From Cryptomeria japonica (taxonomy: Eukaryota > Streptophyta > Pinopsida > Cupressales > Cupressaceae), in assembly GCF_030272615.1 (NCBI RefSeq), contig NC_081408.1:310290383-310350382 (forward strand): a stretch of 60,000 bases of DNA. Direction: 5' to 3'. Under the pieces are notes generated by a model. The model was given only the letters and a program-made list of their open reading frames with translations. It searched no databases and was not told where the DNA came from. The translations under genes were made by a program, and so were the position numbers. Position 1 is the stretch's first letter. Each line of letters opens with the position of its first letter. Shown here one piece after another: positions 43,253 to 55,516 of the stretch.

Positions 43253-46184
43253 ACATGACTTGAATATTTTACCACCTTCACCCAAAGCATCCTCAACACT
43301 TTTCATTGTGGACTTGAAAACTTCCCTATTAGCCTCAATTGTTTTCAAATAGGTTTGAAACCTCATCTCATTGAACTTATTCAAAACTTTTATGTCAGCT
43401 GCTTTATTTAATGATACAAAATCTGATTCTACTTTGTTTAACATTTCCTTAAGCTTACTAGAGGGTGAGTAATTAGAAACCTACTTAAAGTTAGGAAAAA
43501 CTTTCTCCAAAACTATAATTGCCAAAGATATCACCTCTTTTTCTTTTGATGCAGACTTGAGTAAGTCCTCACTTACCTTGATTTGCACGAGGGTGGTGAA
43601 CTTTAGTGCTTGAAGAGGGGACAAGGTACTCATTTCTACCAGACCATGAGAAAATACATCCTCAATTACAATTTGTTTTCCTTTATCAGGAACAATAGCT
43701 TTTGTCATGGTTACTGAAGCTTCAATAGTCTACAATTCACCCTTCTCCTTCATAGCTTCTATATTTATATCCTCTTCTCCTTTCTCACCATCTCCTGCAC
43801 AATTATGTTCTTCACCTAACTCCTTAGCTATCATCTTAGCTATTATTTCAATCTTTGAAGGATCTTGCATAGGTTCATCGGAGTTGTCAACTACTTGATT
43901 ATCAACAGTATCATCTGGAGATTTCTGTTCAACTAGATCAATTTGTACTAATGGTTGATGCTGATAAATTAATGTCTGTACATGAATCACTATTTGTACA
44001 TGAATCACTAGAGGAGAAGTATCTTTTCTTGACTATCCTTCTGATTGGTAGTCATCCTTCTCCGGAATAACCTAATAATTATTTTCTTTCAAAATTCTCC
44101 TCAGAATACCTTCAATATCTTTTACTACTTCATCTACCCTCCTGAACATTATTTTATTTACTTTATGCTTGCTCTAGAATTTTTCCTTTGCAAGAGTCAA
44201 AATTTCTGGTAGTTCCTCTCTTGTTATTTTAGGACATAGCTCTTCTAATGCAAGTTCCTTCAATGTTTCATCTTCTATACTTGTTGTGTGTCTCTTGACA
44301 TTCAAGATATCATACAACTCTTTTGGAATTAGAGGTGACAATTCAATTAATACTTTAATAAAAAAAAATTATATAATGTACAAGTGCATCTTCTATAGCT
44401 CTTCAAACTTTCTTAGAAGAATGCTCATAATATATAGAAAGGTTTGATAAATTGCCTTCATTAACTATTATGTCTATAATCTATTGCAATGGAGGTACAA
44501 TAGTGTAAGAACCTTCAATCTTACTCGACTTAAGAGCTTCATCTAATTCTGATTTCTTCTTGCTTGCTCTTGTCTTGCTAGATTGCTCACCTTCTGTCTT
44601 AGCTTTCTTTACAGATGGAGCACCATCAGATACTAGTTTCTTGATGACTCTATAAAAAGTGGGAGTTTTCATCACCTCCCTAACTTCTTCATCTAATTTA
44701 GTTTCCTCTTTTTCTCAACATATTTCCTTGCAAATTTCTCCTTCTTCCTCTTTTTAGCTCCACTGATTGATATTGATTGAGGCTTGGGTGGAGGTACCAA
44801 CTTCTGCACATCAGAGGTAAGAGTGGAATTTCTTAGCTTGGCCTTGGACTACTTGGGAGGAGTCAGTTTAGCTTGTGGATTCACCACATCTTCCTCCTTT
44901 AGTATTTCTTTCAATCTTTCTCTTTGCATTGCTTCTCAGGTTATACCCATTTTCTCAGCAAGTTCCTCAACTTCTTCTCTAATTTTTCTTTTCCTTCTAG
45001 GCCCTATGAAATTCTTGTGCAGGTCCAAGTCCTTCTTCTATAAAGATCCAAATATCTCTTCTTTTTGGTCCACCAGTTGACTCAATATGTGTTGAGCATA
45101 TACATCAAACGTGATTGCATCTACCTCATACACCATGGGCATGATCCAGATAGTTCTGGGCTCAACTGCCTCCATGTGACATTGATCCTTGTCAACCATA
45201 AAATAGATAGTCTTCTCATACTTTTCTACTCTCTATTTTGGATTTATCTCTCTCTTCTCTTCATAGAGGCTTGGAAAATTTTGAAATAACCCCATAAAGC
45301 TGATTTTCTCATCACATTAGCACCTAATCCCAATAATCCTTCCTTGTTTTGAATTGCCACCAGTTTATCATAAGCCCATTGGACTTTACCAATTCTTAGA
45401 ATCTCATTCATGAAATAAAGTGCTAAACACACAATTAAGGATCCAAACTTGAAGACATGTTTCTTATCTTGTTTTATCTTCTTCAAGTTTCTCATTAATT
45501 CATTGAGGAGTATTATACATAGATCATACCTTTCATCTTCCTTTAACATTTCATAGGCTGCCAAGATGGTCATGATAGAGAAAGAATTCAACCTGTTTGA
45601 TTTATATTTCTTGTATCCAACCACTATCAAGGAAAATTCGACATCATTCTCAATAATATAATTGATAGTCATTGACTGGCTATCAAACTAAGATCATGTA
45701 ATCTTTGTTAGCATTTTATTTTATATTTTCCTTAATCTGGGGACTTCACTAGTTTCTTTCAAACAAGTAATTGCTTTAATAGTTAGTTTAGTTATCTTGT
45801 AAGGATGATCTAGCCACATGAACTCATCATGAATTCTCCTCAGAATATACACTAGACCCATTTTTCTTCATCGAGTACTAGAAAGTGGATAAACTGTGTA
45901 AAACCCTTGTTCAAAAGTATCTTGAATTCTAACTTTAGATTTACCAAACTATTTGATAGAAGCTTGTTGTAGAGTGTTAACATATCAACATTACCTAGTT
46001 CTTTAAGGCTGTAATAGATATAAGCTCTAATATCTTCATTATGGAGCACACAATATCAGACTGAATAAAATGCACCTTTTAGATCATGTTCAATGGATTT
46101 AAAAGGGTGTCTCTTAAATAAAGGCTGGGATCTCTCTAAAATTTCCACAACCAAAGGGGTCACAATGCCCAATGCAGATACCAT
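43253..46184 (-). pseudogene. element B: ORF2 N-terminal and central portion (unknown function)
   Basis: The start ATG at 46184 reads MVSALGIVTPLVVEILERSQ. Then come RHPFKSIEHDLKGAFYS, EDIRAYIYYSLKELGNV, and a 142-codon open stretch 45672-45244 with SLIVVGYKKYKSNRLNSF, KFGSLIVCLALYFMNEI and KVQWAYDKLVAIQNKEGLLG. That stretch ends at SMKRRER. Further on are a GYEVDA-like block (about 45130), a Lys-rich basic stretch near 44750-44500, an acidic spacer (43900-43800), MTKAIVPDKGKQIVIEDVFS (43708) and a coil (43444-43253). It rejoins 35219 after the gypsy insertion. Total length is about 1,100 codons. No catalytic motif was recognised. Multiple stops are present, mostly TAG. Confidence 0.78.
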
Positions 46185-46591
46185 GTCTACTTTAGGGTAT
46201 AAAAAGATTTCTCGCAAACAGATAAATACCTCTTTCAATCTTTAACCGAATGCAAGAAATCTCTAAATGATCACCTCAAGATCTATTATCTCAGCTCAAA
46301 CTTGGTTTCCTTTCTCTACTTCTCTTTCTCTTCATTCTCAGTATGAAAAATGACTGACTGAAATCCCCTTTTAACCTAATTTTTAGTTGTTATAAATGCT
46401 CAATCCTAAAGGCTTCCAATTATAGTATTTTCATTAGTTCATTCACTCGATTACCAAACTACCACAAATCTTCTAGATATCATCTACATACTAGATCTAG
46501 ATCTTTTGGAACCTTCTGAAACTAGTTACAAATCTCTGCAAGGGGGTTCTAAGGATTTACATGATATTCTCCCCCATAAGGCAAAAATTCC

Positions 46592-47755
46592 CTAGTTACT
46601 AGATGAGGTTCCATCACCAAATTAAGGTGTGGAGCCATTTTGCACATTTGAATCTTACTTTTTCACCCACATATTCTTATGCTAATCTTTGATCTCTTCC
46701 ACCTTAGCTTTTCCCTTTTCATTTGATTTGTTCTTGTTCATCAGTACATTCTTATTTCTGCAATATCTTGCAATATGAACTACTTTGTTACATGCATGGT
46801 AAACAAAATTCTTCTGCATAACCCTTAAGTTTATTTGATTTGGTCTCATCTTGCATTGGTTAGATATATATCCAAACACCCCACAAGAATATAATCTCTT
46901 GTTCTAAAAGTTACTTAACACTATTCTACACATGTTTAACATATGAATAAAGTTGGTGCATATGAACCATTGATCAGTAAAGGTAGGACCATTGTTCATA
47001 CTATTCATCATTCCATTATTCATCCTACTTTTTCATTGATTTACTATATGACCAAATTTACCACAAGAAAAACATTTACCATTGAATTTATATGCATTAG
47101 GATGTCTTACTAGAGGTTTCTTGTTCTTTTGTCGATGATTGCTCTGACCAGAACCGGAGGGTTCTCCTTTCTGAAATACAAGTCCTTGGATGTCTTTTCC
47201 ATGTCTTTGACTTTCCAGCATCTCATCCAACTGGACTGAACTAGCTTTTAATTTTTCTTTGTACTCATTTGTAGTAGTCAACTCATCTCTTAGAATTATG
47301 ATCCATCTTTCGAGTTGTTGCCCATCATTCTTTGTTCGCACCAATTCAAGCTTCAACTGATCATTCTCATATGTTAATCTATAACATTCATCAGATCTAT
47401 CTTTTAGTGACTGAGTTAGTGTTTCTTCATTCTTCTTCCGATTTTCAATCTTCGTATTTAGCTTCATGACAATAGATTGCATCTCATTCTTCAAAATTGC
47501 ATTCTCTTTGGCCAACTTTTCACATTCATCTATTTTGTCTTGTAAGGTTTGATTGTCAACACTTTGTCCTTCTTTCTCCTACAACTTATCCATCAACTAC
47601 TTTCTCTTTTCTCCAGAAGTGTTCAGTTGGTCTTTCAATGTCTTAATGAAGTCTTCAACCAAAATCAAATTTCTTTTCAAGCTACTCTTTTCTTTCATTG
47701 TTGCATCAAGATCTTCAAGTGCTACAGTACACTGTCTCTACAAATTAGAGTCCAT
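46592..47755 (-). pseudogene. element B: ORF1, coiled coil plus zinc-knuckle array
   Basis: The start at 47755 (MDSNL-type) aligns with elements A and D. The segment 47515-47033 is open for 160 codons: a long coiled coil (ENAILKNEMQSIVMKLNTKI, NEETLTQSLKDRSDECYRL), a basic linker, then CFSCGKFGHIVNQ, which lacks only the last Cys because it is now a stop. Further knuckles are degraded: a segment with CTNFIHMLNMC, SCGVFGYISNQC (His to Tyr) and HACNKVVHIARYC. The tail KGKAKVEEIKD matches element D. It is probably a gag-like nucleocapsid protein (inference). Confidence 0.72.
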
Positions 47756-47809
47756 TTATTCAATCTTCTAGATCTTCCTCAAGTTGTCAAGCTTCTTTCA
47801 AGGAACAAA

Positions 47810-47821
47810 GCTATGATACCA
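47810..47821 (-). other. primer binding site of element B
   Basis: TGGTATCATAGC on the minus strand has one mismatch to TGGTATCAGAGC and lies 2 bp inside the 5' LTR. Confidence 0.8.
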
Positions 47822-47823
47822 AT

Positions 47824-49001
47824 TGTTGGAATCAATGAACACTGAGAGGGGGTGTGAATGTATATTCCAGTATTTGAAAATTTATTAATCTGATTCTGTA
47901 TCGATCAGATGCAAATAAAAAAACTACAATGTAGAAATACAAAGAAAATAACTACACAACCATTACACTAGAATTGTTACATCAAAACTTGGAAAGTGAA
48001 AAGCCATAGTGGGATTGAGTACCCACAATATTATTATATTAAGTTTGGTAATAAAATAATATTACAAAGGCTGGAATGCACTTGTATTCAGACACACTAC
48101 CTAGAGCTCACTGCTCAATTAAAAAATAGGGCTGCAACCCTAGAGGAAGGCTTAGTGCCTTATAGGATATTATAGAATGATTACAATGATAAGTGAACTG
48201 AATAATATAATCTAACCTGCCAAGATACAATTTTGGTTAGGCTTTTGCTGATGCACTGTGATTTCTCTGAGAAACTACTCTATTCTTCTTTGCTACCCTA
48301 TATCGGATCATGAAAACATAAGATGTACACTTGAAACTATGCTCAATCGCTTCCCAACACTATCTCTCATACATATCATCACCCAAAAATAATCATCCAA
48401 GTTTGTCTTATATATCCACACCACCAAAATAGATATCTAGCTAGTCGAATACTCAGAACTACAAAATGTAAAACATGTGGGCTCATGTTGGCTGAAATCA
48501 TTTACAAATCCTTATATCAGACTTAAAACATGTGATCACAAGCTTTACATAGGTTGGTCCAATCACCTGAAGCTCATCAATGTCCACTAGAATCACCTCA
48601 ATAATCCAAACCACATGCTACACTACCAAGCATAATGATAACTCTATTCTTCTAGTAATACTGGATATTAGACCAACAAAATTGCACTAGAATCAACACC
48701 GAAGGTGGAAATATCTTTATAAGATACCTCACACATCCAAACACTTATTCCAATCATCGCAACTACAACTACATCACCAAAAATGAGTATTGCTTACCGA
48801 ATTCATACACTAAATTCTACCAACCAGACTTATGCTCATGAATAACCAAACTTACTTAAGACTTTTGGTAATCTCAATCTCCATATACTGGATGGATTTG
48901 TAGGCTAAGTTGCCATCAATGACAACCCCTAAGTAATATTCATGCATCTAACATCATCAATCTCCACCAAAACATTACTGAAACATTGTCTTTTGCCAAC
49001 A
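47824..49001 (-). repeat. element B 5' LTR
   Basis: A 1,178-bp LTR reads TGTTGGAATCAATG...TTTGCCAACA in plus orientation and is homologous throughout to 33409-34584, with many transitions. Confidence 0.9.
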
Positions 49002-49262
49002 TGCTTGTGCATTCCTATGTAAACTTTCACATACTTCTAATAGAGTATAATCTTACTGTGGGTAGGATTCCCACCATGGTTTTTCCCTTGACTGGGTTTT
49101 CCATGTAAAAAATCTTGGTGCTATGGTGGTACTTTTGTGTGTGTTTTTCTTATGATTATCTCTCTTATTTATTTTCATTAAATGGTTTGAAGAACTCATT
49201 AAGAAAGTTAAACTTTGCAGAAAATTGATTTACCCCCCTCTCAATGATCATTGATTCTAATA
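49002..49262 (+). repeat. element C 3' LTR, right part
   Basis: It continues the LTR interrupted at 33408: TGCTTGTGCATTCC joins the GCCTGAAT side as in the B LTRs. It then has CCCACCATGGTTTTTCCC, CTGGGTTTTCCATG and the terminal CCCCCCTCTCAATGATCATTG, ending at a decayed TTCTAATA (consensus TTCCAACA) near 49262. Confidence 0.78.
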
Positions 49263-50976
49263 GCATATGCTAGACTCACTTTTGTGTTTTTCAAAATCTG
49301 TTACACATTAGAGCAAAATTTGTGTTGCATTCACTTGTTTTAGTCATGCATTCATTTGACAAAGTCCATAAACTTGTTGAAGCATATCTAAGCCAAAAAT
49401 TGGGATCTAGATTGCCTATATTATTGTGATTATCAATGCTATTCAAACTAATAGTGTCATCATTGATTATGTAGGTATCAGTTTACAAGAATAAATTTAT
49501 TTAGAAGATTAAAATATTATTAAAAATAAAAAATCTATATTGTTTTTAACAATAAAAAATATTAATTGCTTATCACTTGACTCACAAATTTTAATACAAT
49601 CATAATACTTAACTCTCATAATGTGCCTTTATAGTCACATTAGGAAAAATTATAAGGTTCATTTTTTCTTGACATTATATGGAGGTAGATCTAGATAAAA
49701 TAAAAGGATTAACATAAATGCCTCCTCCTAGGAAAATTTCATAATTACACAAATTACAAAAAATGAAACTCCAAGCTATTAGATTATTCATAGTCCAATT
49801 AGTAGATAAGTACCAGCCTTTTCCCACCTACTTTGAAATAATTACAACTTTGAGTGAGACTAGTCTTGTCAAAAATAAATAGACCAAATTAAGGAACACA
49901 TATTTAATCCTCTAGTCCAGGTGGCACCCACTCTACATACTCCTCTCTTATTATGCATATTAGTTACTCAACATTCTTCAAGTACCCTCTTAGATCAGCA
50001 CAATGACCAAGGAAGAGAGAATTCTATTTATTACCTTAGTAGAATGCTAGTTGGTTGTTAGCTTAATTATTCATTTATGGAGAAATCTTCCCTTGCAATA
50101 GTATTTTCCACATAGAAAGTTCACCATTAAATTCTAAATTCTATTGTTCACAAGAAAAAGAATGAACACAAACTGAATTTCTAATACCCAAGTAATTTTT
50201 GTGTGCTATATTTATACCTCAAATCCATTTATACAAAGGAACAAGGAGTTAATCTAGATTGTGCCTTAACTAGTTAACATAATACTAACCCACGTAAAAT
50301 CAATAAAAACATACTATATATGGAACTGTAGTATATTTGTATTATCAATGATGATTCATATGCATCTATGAATATCTTTCCAACTTTTCTATGTCCTTGT
50401 ATCTCCATACATTATCATTGGAATATACACATTTCTCTTCTTAATCATATCATACTACATATATTTCTCCTATTTCTTCTTGTTCTTGTTATATTACATC
50501 TTTACATATACACATATCTATCTAATGGGATGTGACCCATTCATACTACTAGTTTACATGATGACCCTTTAGTTTAAGTTTCTACAAGCTCCTTCCAGTC
50601 AAGTGTGGTAGGATCTACATTGACCATACATGGCTTTTCATGATATTACCAACATCATACCCCCTTTCAAAATGTAGGAAGAAGTTCCTTATAAATTTCT
50701 TTGAGATTAGAATAACTCCTATCCCATTGTGCTTTAGTTTGTTGCAATTGTTGGCTCTATACTGAGATCTGAAAGAGGAGACACTAAAAGTATAGATTTT
50801 TTTTAGGAAAAATAGATCTAATTAGATAAATTATGTTATTCCTAAAGTATTCCTATGATATGGGCTAATCGTAGGCTTCCTACCTCCATTAACCAGTGAA
50901 TTTTTTCCTTGTTTGGTCCCACTAGTATTGTAGATATTAAAACTATGCATATTATTTTAATTTATAACCTTGACTT
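49263..50976. other. AT-rich intergenic stretch, nothing recognised
   Basis: No ORF of note, no RNA gene and no terminal repeats were seen. The sequence is AT-rich with scattered short A and T runs and is not related by eye to other parts of the window. Confidence 0.6.
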
Positions 50977-51351
50977 TGATGCAAGGTGTGTGCCCTTGGT
51001 CTCCTTGTTTTGTGTAGTGTAGCTCTTGAGTTTGTGACATGGCTTAATCGCCTCTCATGTATTCTATAACTCTAGTGTTTGTATCGGGCATTAACAGGTC
51101 AATCTTTTGGTGCAACGACAACCACACTTGTAACAAGTGGTACTAGAGCTTGGTCATAGGCTCAAACCCCTCACTTCCATTGGTGGTGGGATTATTGCAA
51201 GGTGTGCACTCTTGGTCTCCTTGTTCTCTGTAGTGTAGCGCTCAGGTTTGTGACATGGCTTGACTACCTCCTATGGATTCTATAGGTCTAGCAGTTGTAG
51301 CGAGCATTAACAGGTCAACCTTTTGGTGAAATGATAACCACACTTGTAACA
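50977..51351 (+). mobile_element. TRIM 2: miniature LTR retrotransposon
   Basis: A 375-bp element has two 159-bp LTRs (50977-51135 and 51193-51351), a primer site TGGTACTAGAGC (51138-51149, two mismatches) and a short purine tract (GGTGGTGGGAT) before the second LTR. The flanks GACTT (50972-50976) and AACTT (51352-51356) are a 5-bp duplication with one change. It is clearly related to TRIM 1 at 31132-31473 (shared blocks such as TGACATGG.TT and CAACGACAACC near the LTR end) but diverged. It codes for nothing. Confidence 0.85.
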
Positions 51352-51970
51352 AACTTCCATTTGTATCTTATAGAGAACTATTTGTAGTGTCCACCTAAAT
51401 TATCTATACCTCTATTTAATCCATTTGACCTTTAATAATGATAATTATGGTGGGCCATTATAAGAAAAATCAATAGAGGGTGTTGATGTCACCCTCAGTA
51501 TTCAATGTACAAATGTGCAATTCAAGAGTAGAGTGGGCAACGGTGCACTTTTCCTTTTCTACATCCATCTTTGTCTTTTATATCTCTACTAGTATTTATC
51601 ATTACACTATTTTCTTTTGTGATTGTGTACCTTTTAGGACTCTATTTACTAATGTCTTAATGTGCACTACAAGGGCTTGAGAGGAATCCCCTTATAACTA
51701 TTTTTTCCCCCCCTTGATATCCTTCACTAGATTTTGAAAAATATTACAAGCTATCCACATGCTACTTAAAATTTTCTACCTACATGGTTTGGTGTATTGA
51801 TATCCTAATTACAATTTGTGAAGAGGGGAGATATTTCTTATGTCAACCTATGATCCCATTAGTGGGAGTTGTAGTAGTTGTAGTGATGTGACTAGATGTG
51901 ACTACATTCTAGCAAAAAACTCTTCGATAGACTTCATGGGTGAGGTAGTGAAGGAAGAATGGGTATTTGA
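51352..51970. other. AT-rich intergenic stretch, nothing recognised
   Basis: Short open frames such as 51480-51680 show no recognised motif and no conservation within the window. Confidence 0.5.
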
Positions 51971-52850
51971 TATCTATGGAGGAGAAGGGTCCCCATGGTC
52001 TATAGGCTTTGATTTGGAAGAAGTAGAATTTTCATATTTTTTTGCTTCCTTATATGCAAATTCCTTGGTAGTCCTTTGTGATGGCTTTCTTAATATTTGT
52101 TTGAATGTGCTTGGTGAATTTAGGTTTTGTAAGAACCAACTAATATGGTCTCTATTTTGAATGCAATTCATTTTAATTTGAATGGGATTTTATCTCTAAG
52201 TAGGAGTAGCAGTAGGATCTACCTCCTTAATGGTTATAGCTTTCATCTCATCTTCTTCTTTTATAAATTTATCCATTATAACTTTTGGTATGGTAGCCAA
52301 TTGATTCAAAATGTGGTCCATTAGGTCCTTGAGAGTGGTATCAGAGGAAATAATATAACTAATTAGGGATTTTTGTACAATGATATTACTAGGTGTTGTC
52401 AATTCTATGTAGATTTACAAGGTTTTTTCTAGAACCTCCTTGTAGAATAGCTCATTGTAGAGTGAATATTCATTAAGTAAGGGCTCTAATTTCCCTTAAG
52501 TGGGAGTTCCCTTTGATAAATGTTTCTCCTCTTCTTCTTCTAAGGCTTACTAATGATCTTACTCCTTCCTTCTCTTCTATTTCCTCTTTCCACTCATTTG
52601 TAGTAGAGCATCATAAGCCTCTTCTTTAGATGGCTCCTTCTATGATGGTTTATTAGGTATAATTACCTTTGGCCTTCTTGTGTTGTCCTTAAATGATATA
52701 GATTCTACCAGAGATATGCCAACTATAGTACTCTAGACCTCTACAAAGTAGAGGTGCTCTATTATTTTGGATCTTTCTTAGGTATATTGGTTCTCTACCT
52801 TCCCATATTTCTTTCGCATTGAGTTGTCTACAATATTTTTTTGTGAGTTA
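51971..52850 (-). pseudogene. decayed open frame of unknown identity
   Basis: The minus-strand segments 52402-52196 and 52171-51974 are in the same frame and separated by only two stops. Together they read as a hydrophilic, helix-rich protein (TTLKDLMDHILNQLATIPKV, DKFIKEEDEMKAITIKEVD, then FLQNLNSPSTFKQILRKPSQ). The same frame upstream (to about 52850) continues with Lys/Glu-rich sequence (KEPSKEEAYDALLQMSGKRK) broken by stops. It may be a remnant of another retroelement or host gene. It does not match the ORFs of elements A-D. The plus-strand frame 51840-52160 over the same DNA is probably a shadow. Confidence 0.35.
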
Positions 52851-53181
52851 ACTTTCATTATAATATTGTGAAATTATCATACATTATGATATAGAAACTG
52901 TAGTTTATTTCACTAAGCATTATCTTAGGGTTATTTTATAATATTCTTTTTCAATGTCTTGTTTAATTTCCTTAGAGTTATGTTGAGGAAGTGGGCATTC
53001 AAATTTGGACCTAACTAATAGTAGCCAATTATTTTGGAAGTAGTTTATATGTGGTGGGTAATAGGAGGTTACAAAACCCTATTATTTATTTTCATTTTTT
53101 TTAAACTACAACGATTTTTTGTTAGGTATTTCTCTCTATGTACTCTATTATTTCCTATTGAATAATTTCTAAAGTACCTTG

Positions 53182-54513
53182 TGTTGGCAACAAAAATGAA
53201 GAAAAACTGAGAGGGGGGGTTGAATCAATTTTCACCAAATTCAACAAATTAAGCACAATCTTAGATCTGATCAACTGCATCAAGAATAAAGATAAATACA
53301 ATGATAACAAAACACATAACACCAATATTTTTGATGTGGGAAACCTAGTTAAGAGAAAAACCATAGTGGGAACCAACCCAAAATAAGACAATTCTCTACG
53401 GTAGTATATGTAAATATTACAATGGAGAATGCACATGCATTCAAGTACACTGCCTACAACTTACTTCTCAGAATAAGATGACCCAGAAGGCTCCAACCCT
53501 TAGCGAAGGTTCACTACCTTACAATAATGACTGGACTACAATCTGGATTACATGAACTACAAATATAGCATCTTCTAGTGCATGATGATAGTTCTAGTTA
53601 AGCAAATTTATCTACCCTGCAACAATCTCTGCTCAATACACCATACCAAAAGATAAATTATCTTATGCACACATACACCACTCTCTCATAATGAAAACAC
53701 AACTTTGACACCCAATTTACATGACTATAACACATATTTATATAATTCATCAACCTTGACTACAAGGTCGGCCAAAACCTCAACCCTTAATTACAAAATT
53801 ACATCACACGATAAATAAATCAACCACCAGACCAATATAATAACATATAACATAGACCTAAATCAAATCTCCAAACATGCATCACCACTGGAAATCTCAC
53901 AAAGATCAACCACAATACGTTACACCACCAAACATATCGCATAACATAAAGAATATGATTGGATCAATAAAATCACCACTACCATGCACAAGGATCAATG
54001 TGGACCACCAAAAAAAATATAAAATTATTAGGAAACACCAACAAGCATGTTACAACCATCCACAATAGCTGCACCAACACCACTTATTCAAATCTTCATC
54101 GATCAACACACTAACACTCAAGAACACTTAACAATAGCAATTCAGACTAGAAAGATATTGTAGAGAACAAAATCATGAAACATTTGAAATGAAGATACAC
54201 ATGAACATCCAAAACATTCTCCCAAATATAAAACCAAAGATGTGATCACACTAGAGTACAACAGATCAAATACCAGAATATTGCAATACTAAACATAGAA
54301 AGACTAAACTTCAAACCTGATCAAATGATATGATCAAGTAAACTTCCAAATCATTGAAACCAATAAGAAATAAAGTATTTCAACATGCCAAATAGATAAA
54401 TCATCTATATCAACTCAATGCAAACACTAGATTACCTAAACAACTCTCTGCAACACCAAAACATAGGAATATGTTGACATCAATGACAACAACATATCCT
54501 AGAAGCATCAATA
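53182..54513 (-). repeat. solo-like LTR of a related family
   Basis: It begins TGTTGGCAACAAAAATG, and just inside has ACTGAGAGGGGGGGTTGAATCA and GTGGGAAACCTAGTTAAGAG, the same landmarks as LTRs of A, B and copia. It ends near TTGACATCAATGACAACAAC; the right boundary is uncertain (54490-54513). No internal region, primer site or polypurine tract flanks it, so it is a solo LTR or truncated element. Element D's LTR starts immediately to the right in the opposite orientation. Confidence 0.6.
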
Positions 54514-55448
54514 TGTTGGCAATTGACACTCAATTGGTTGGTTTCACTATGTTGTCATTGATGGAAACATGGTATCTTGTTTAGGCTTGATGTTTTGGTT
54601 AAGTGGTGTATTGACAAGAACTTCACCAGCACCAACACCGATAGGATAGGAGGATTTATTTGGTTACTGGCAATGCAGGTCGACATGATCTAGAATATGG
54701 TTATCGATATTGGAGGTCGACATCACTTGGATCTGTCATTGGCAATTCATTTTGATGTTCATGTATTTATGTTATCTAGCCAACATGTAATTTGATATTA
54801 TATATATTTTTGTAAGCCGACATAAGGCATGATAAGTTTAATAGGGTATATAGGTTAGTTGGATTAGATCATTTTGAAATAAGAAGATTGTAATATATAA
54901 AAATATGTGGACATGATATGATGCAAAATATATCAGAGAGATTATGAATGTGAGGATATTTATGTAAAGGTTATTCTGGTAAAGGGTTTAGGGTTTCAGA
55001 CCGGAACATACAGAGCTTAACCAAAACTATATTCTGGCATAGAAGATGCTATGTTAGAAATTCACATACTTCTTTGGATTGTAGTATATATTTATATGTA
55101 GTCAGTGAGGCTCCTTTTGTGATTGAGCAGTGTGCTCTAGGATGTAAGCCTTCCTACAAGTGGAGGCCCCTTATATTTTGTAATATCTCTTCATATGGTT
55201 AGTGAATTGATATTGTTGGTCACAAATCCCACCGTGGTTTTTCCTCTTTGAGGTAATCCGCATATAATTATGTGTGTTATGGTACTCATTTATGTTATTG
55301 GCTTACTGGTTTCTTTACTTCTTTCTATTATGTATATACTGGTATACCAGTTGGTATATGCATGATTTAATAAGGCTAAAATTTATCTAACCGGTAGAAC
55401 ATTGATTATGGCCCCCCCTCTCCCTCTCAGTGTTATTAGATTCCAACA
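54514..55448 (+). repeat. element D 5' LTR
   Basis: A 935-bp LTR reads TGTTGGCAATTGAC...TAGATTCCAACA. It includes AATCCCACCGTGGTTTTTCC and the CCCCCCTCTCCCTCTCAGTG end motif. A TATATATATTTTTG stretch near 54800 may be a promoter element. Confidence 0.88.
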
Positions 55449-55450
55449 AT

Positions 55451-55462
55451 TGGTATTAGAGC
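55451..55462 (+). other. primer binding site of element D
   Basis: TGGTATTAGAGC has one mismatch to the initiator-Met primer site and lies 2 bp after the LTR. Confidence 0.85.
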
Positions 55463-55516
55463 CTTGTGCCTCAGAGGAAGTTTAATAGCTTGAGGAAGAT
55501 CCTGAATCTGAAATCC

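Larger units (their letters stand above)
33409..49001 (-). mobile_element. element B: complete non-autonomous LTR element, split by a gypsy insertion
   Basis: Two LTRs of nearly equal length (1,176 and 1,178 bp), a primer site, a polypurine tract, ORF1 and ORF2 are all present. Without the gypsy insert (35220-43247 plus one AAGAG) the internal region is about 5.2 kb. No protease, integrase, RT or RNase H was found. B lies in the 3' LTR of element C in opposite orientation. The flanks TTCAT (left) and TGCTT (right) do not match exactly; a decayed TGCAT duplication is possible. Confidence 0.85.

Noticed and set aside
49263-50976. tRNA, rRNA or small RNA gene
   Set aside because: No cloverleaf-compatible A/B boxes or rRNA-like blocks were seen by eye in this or the other intergenic stretches.
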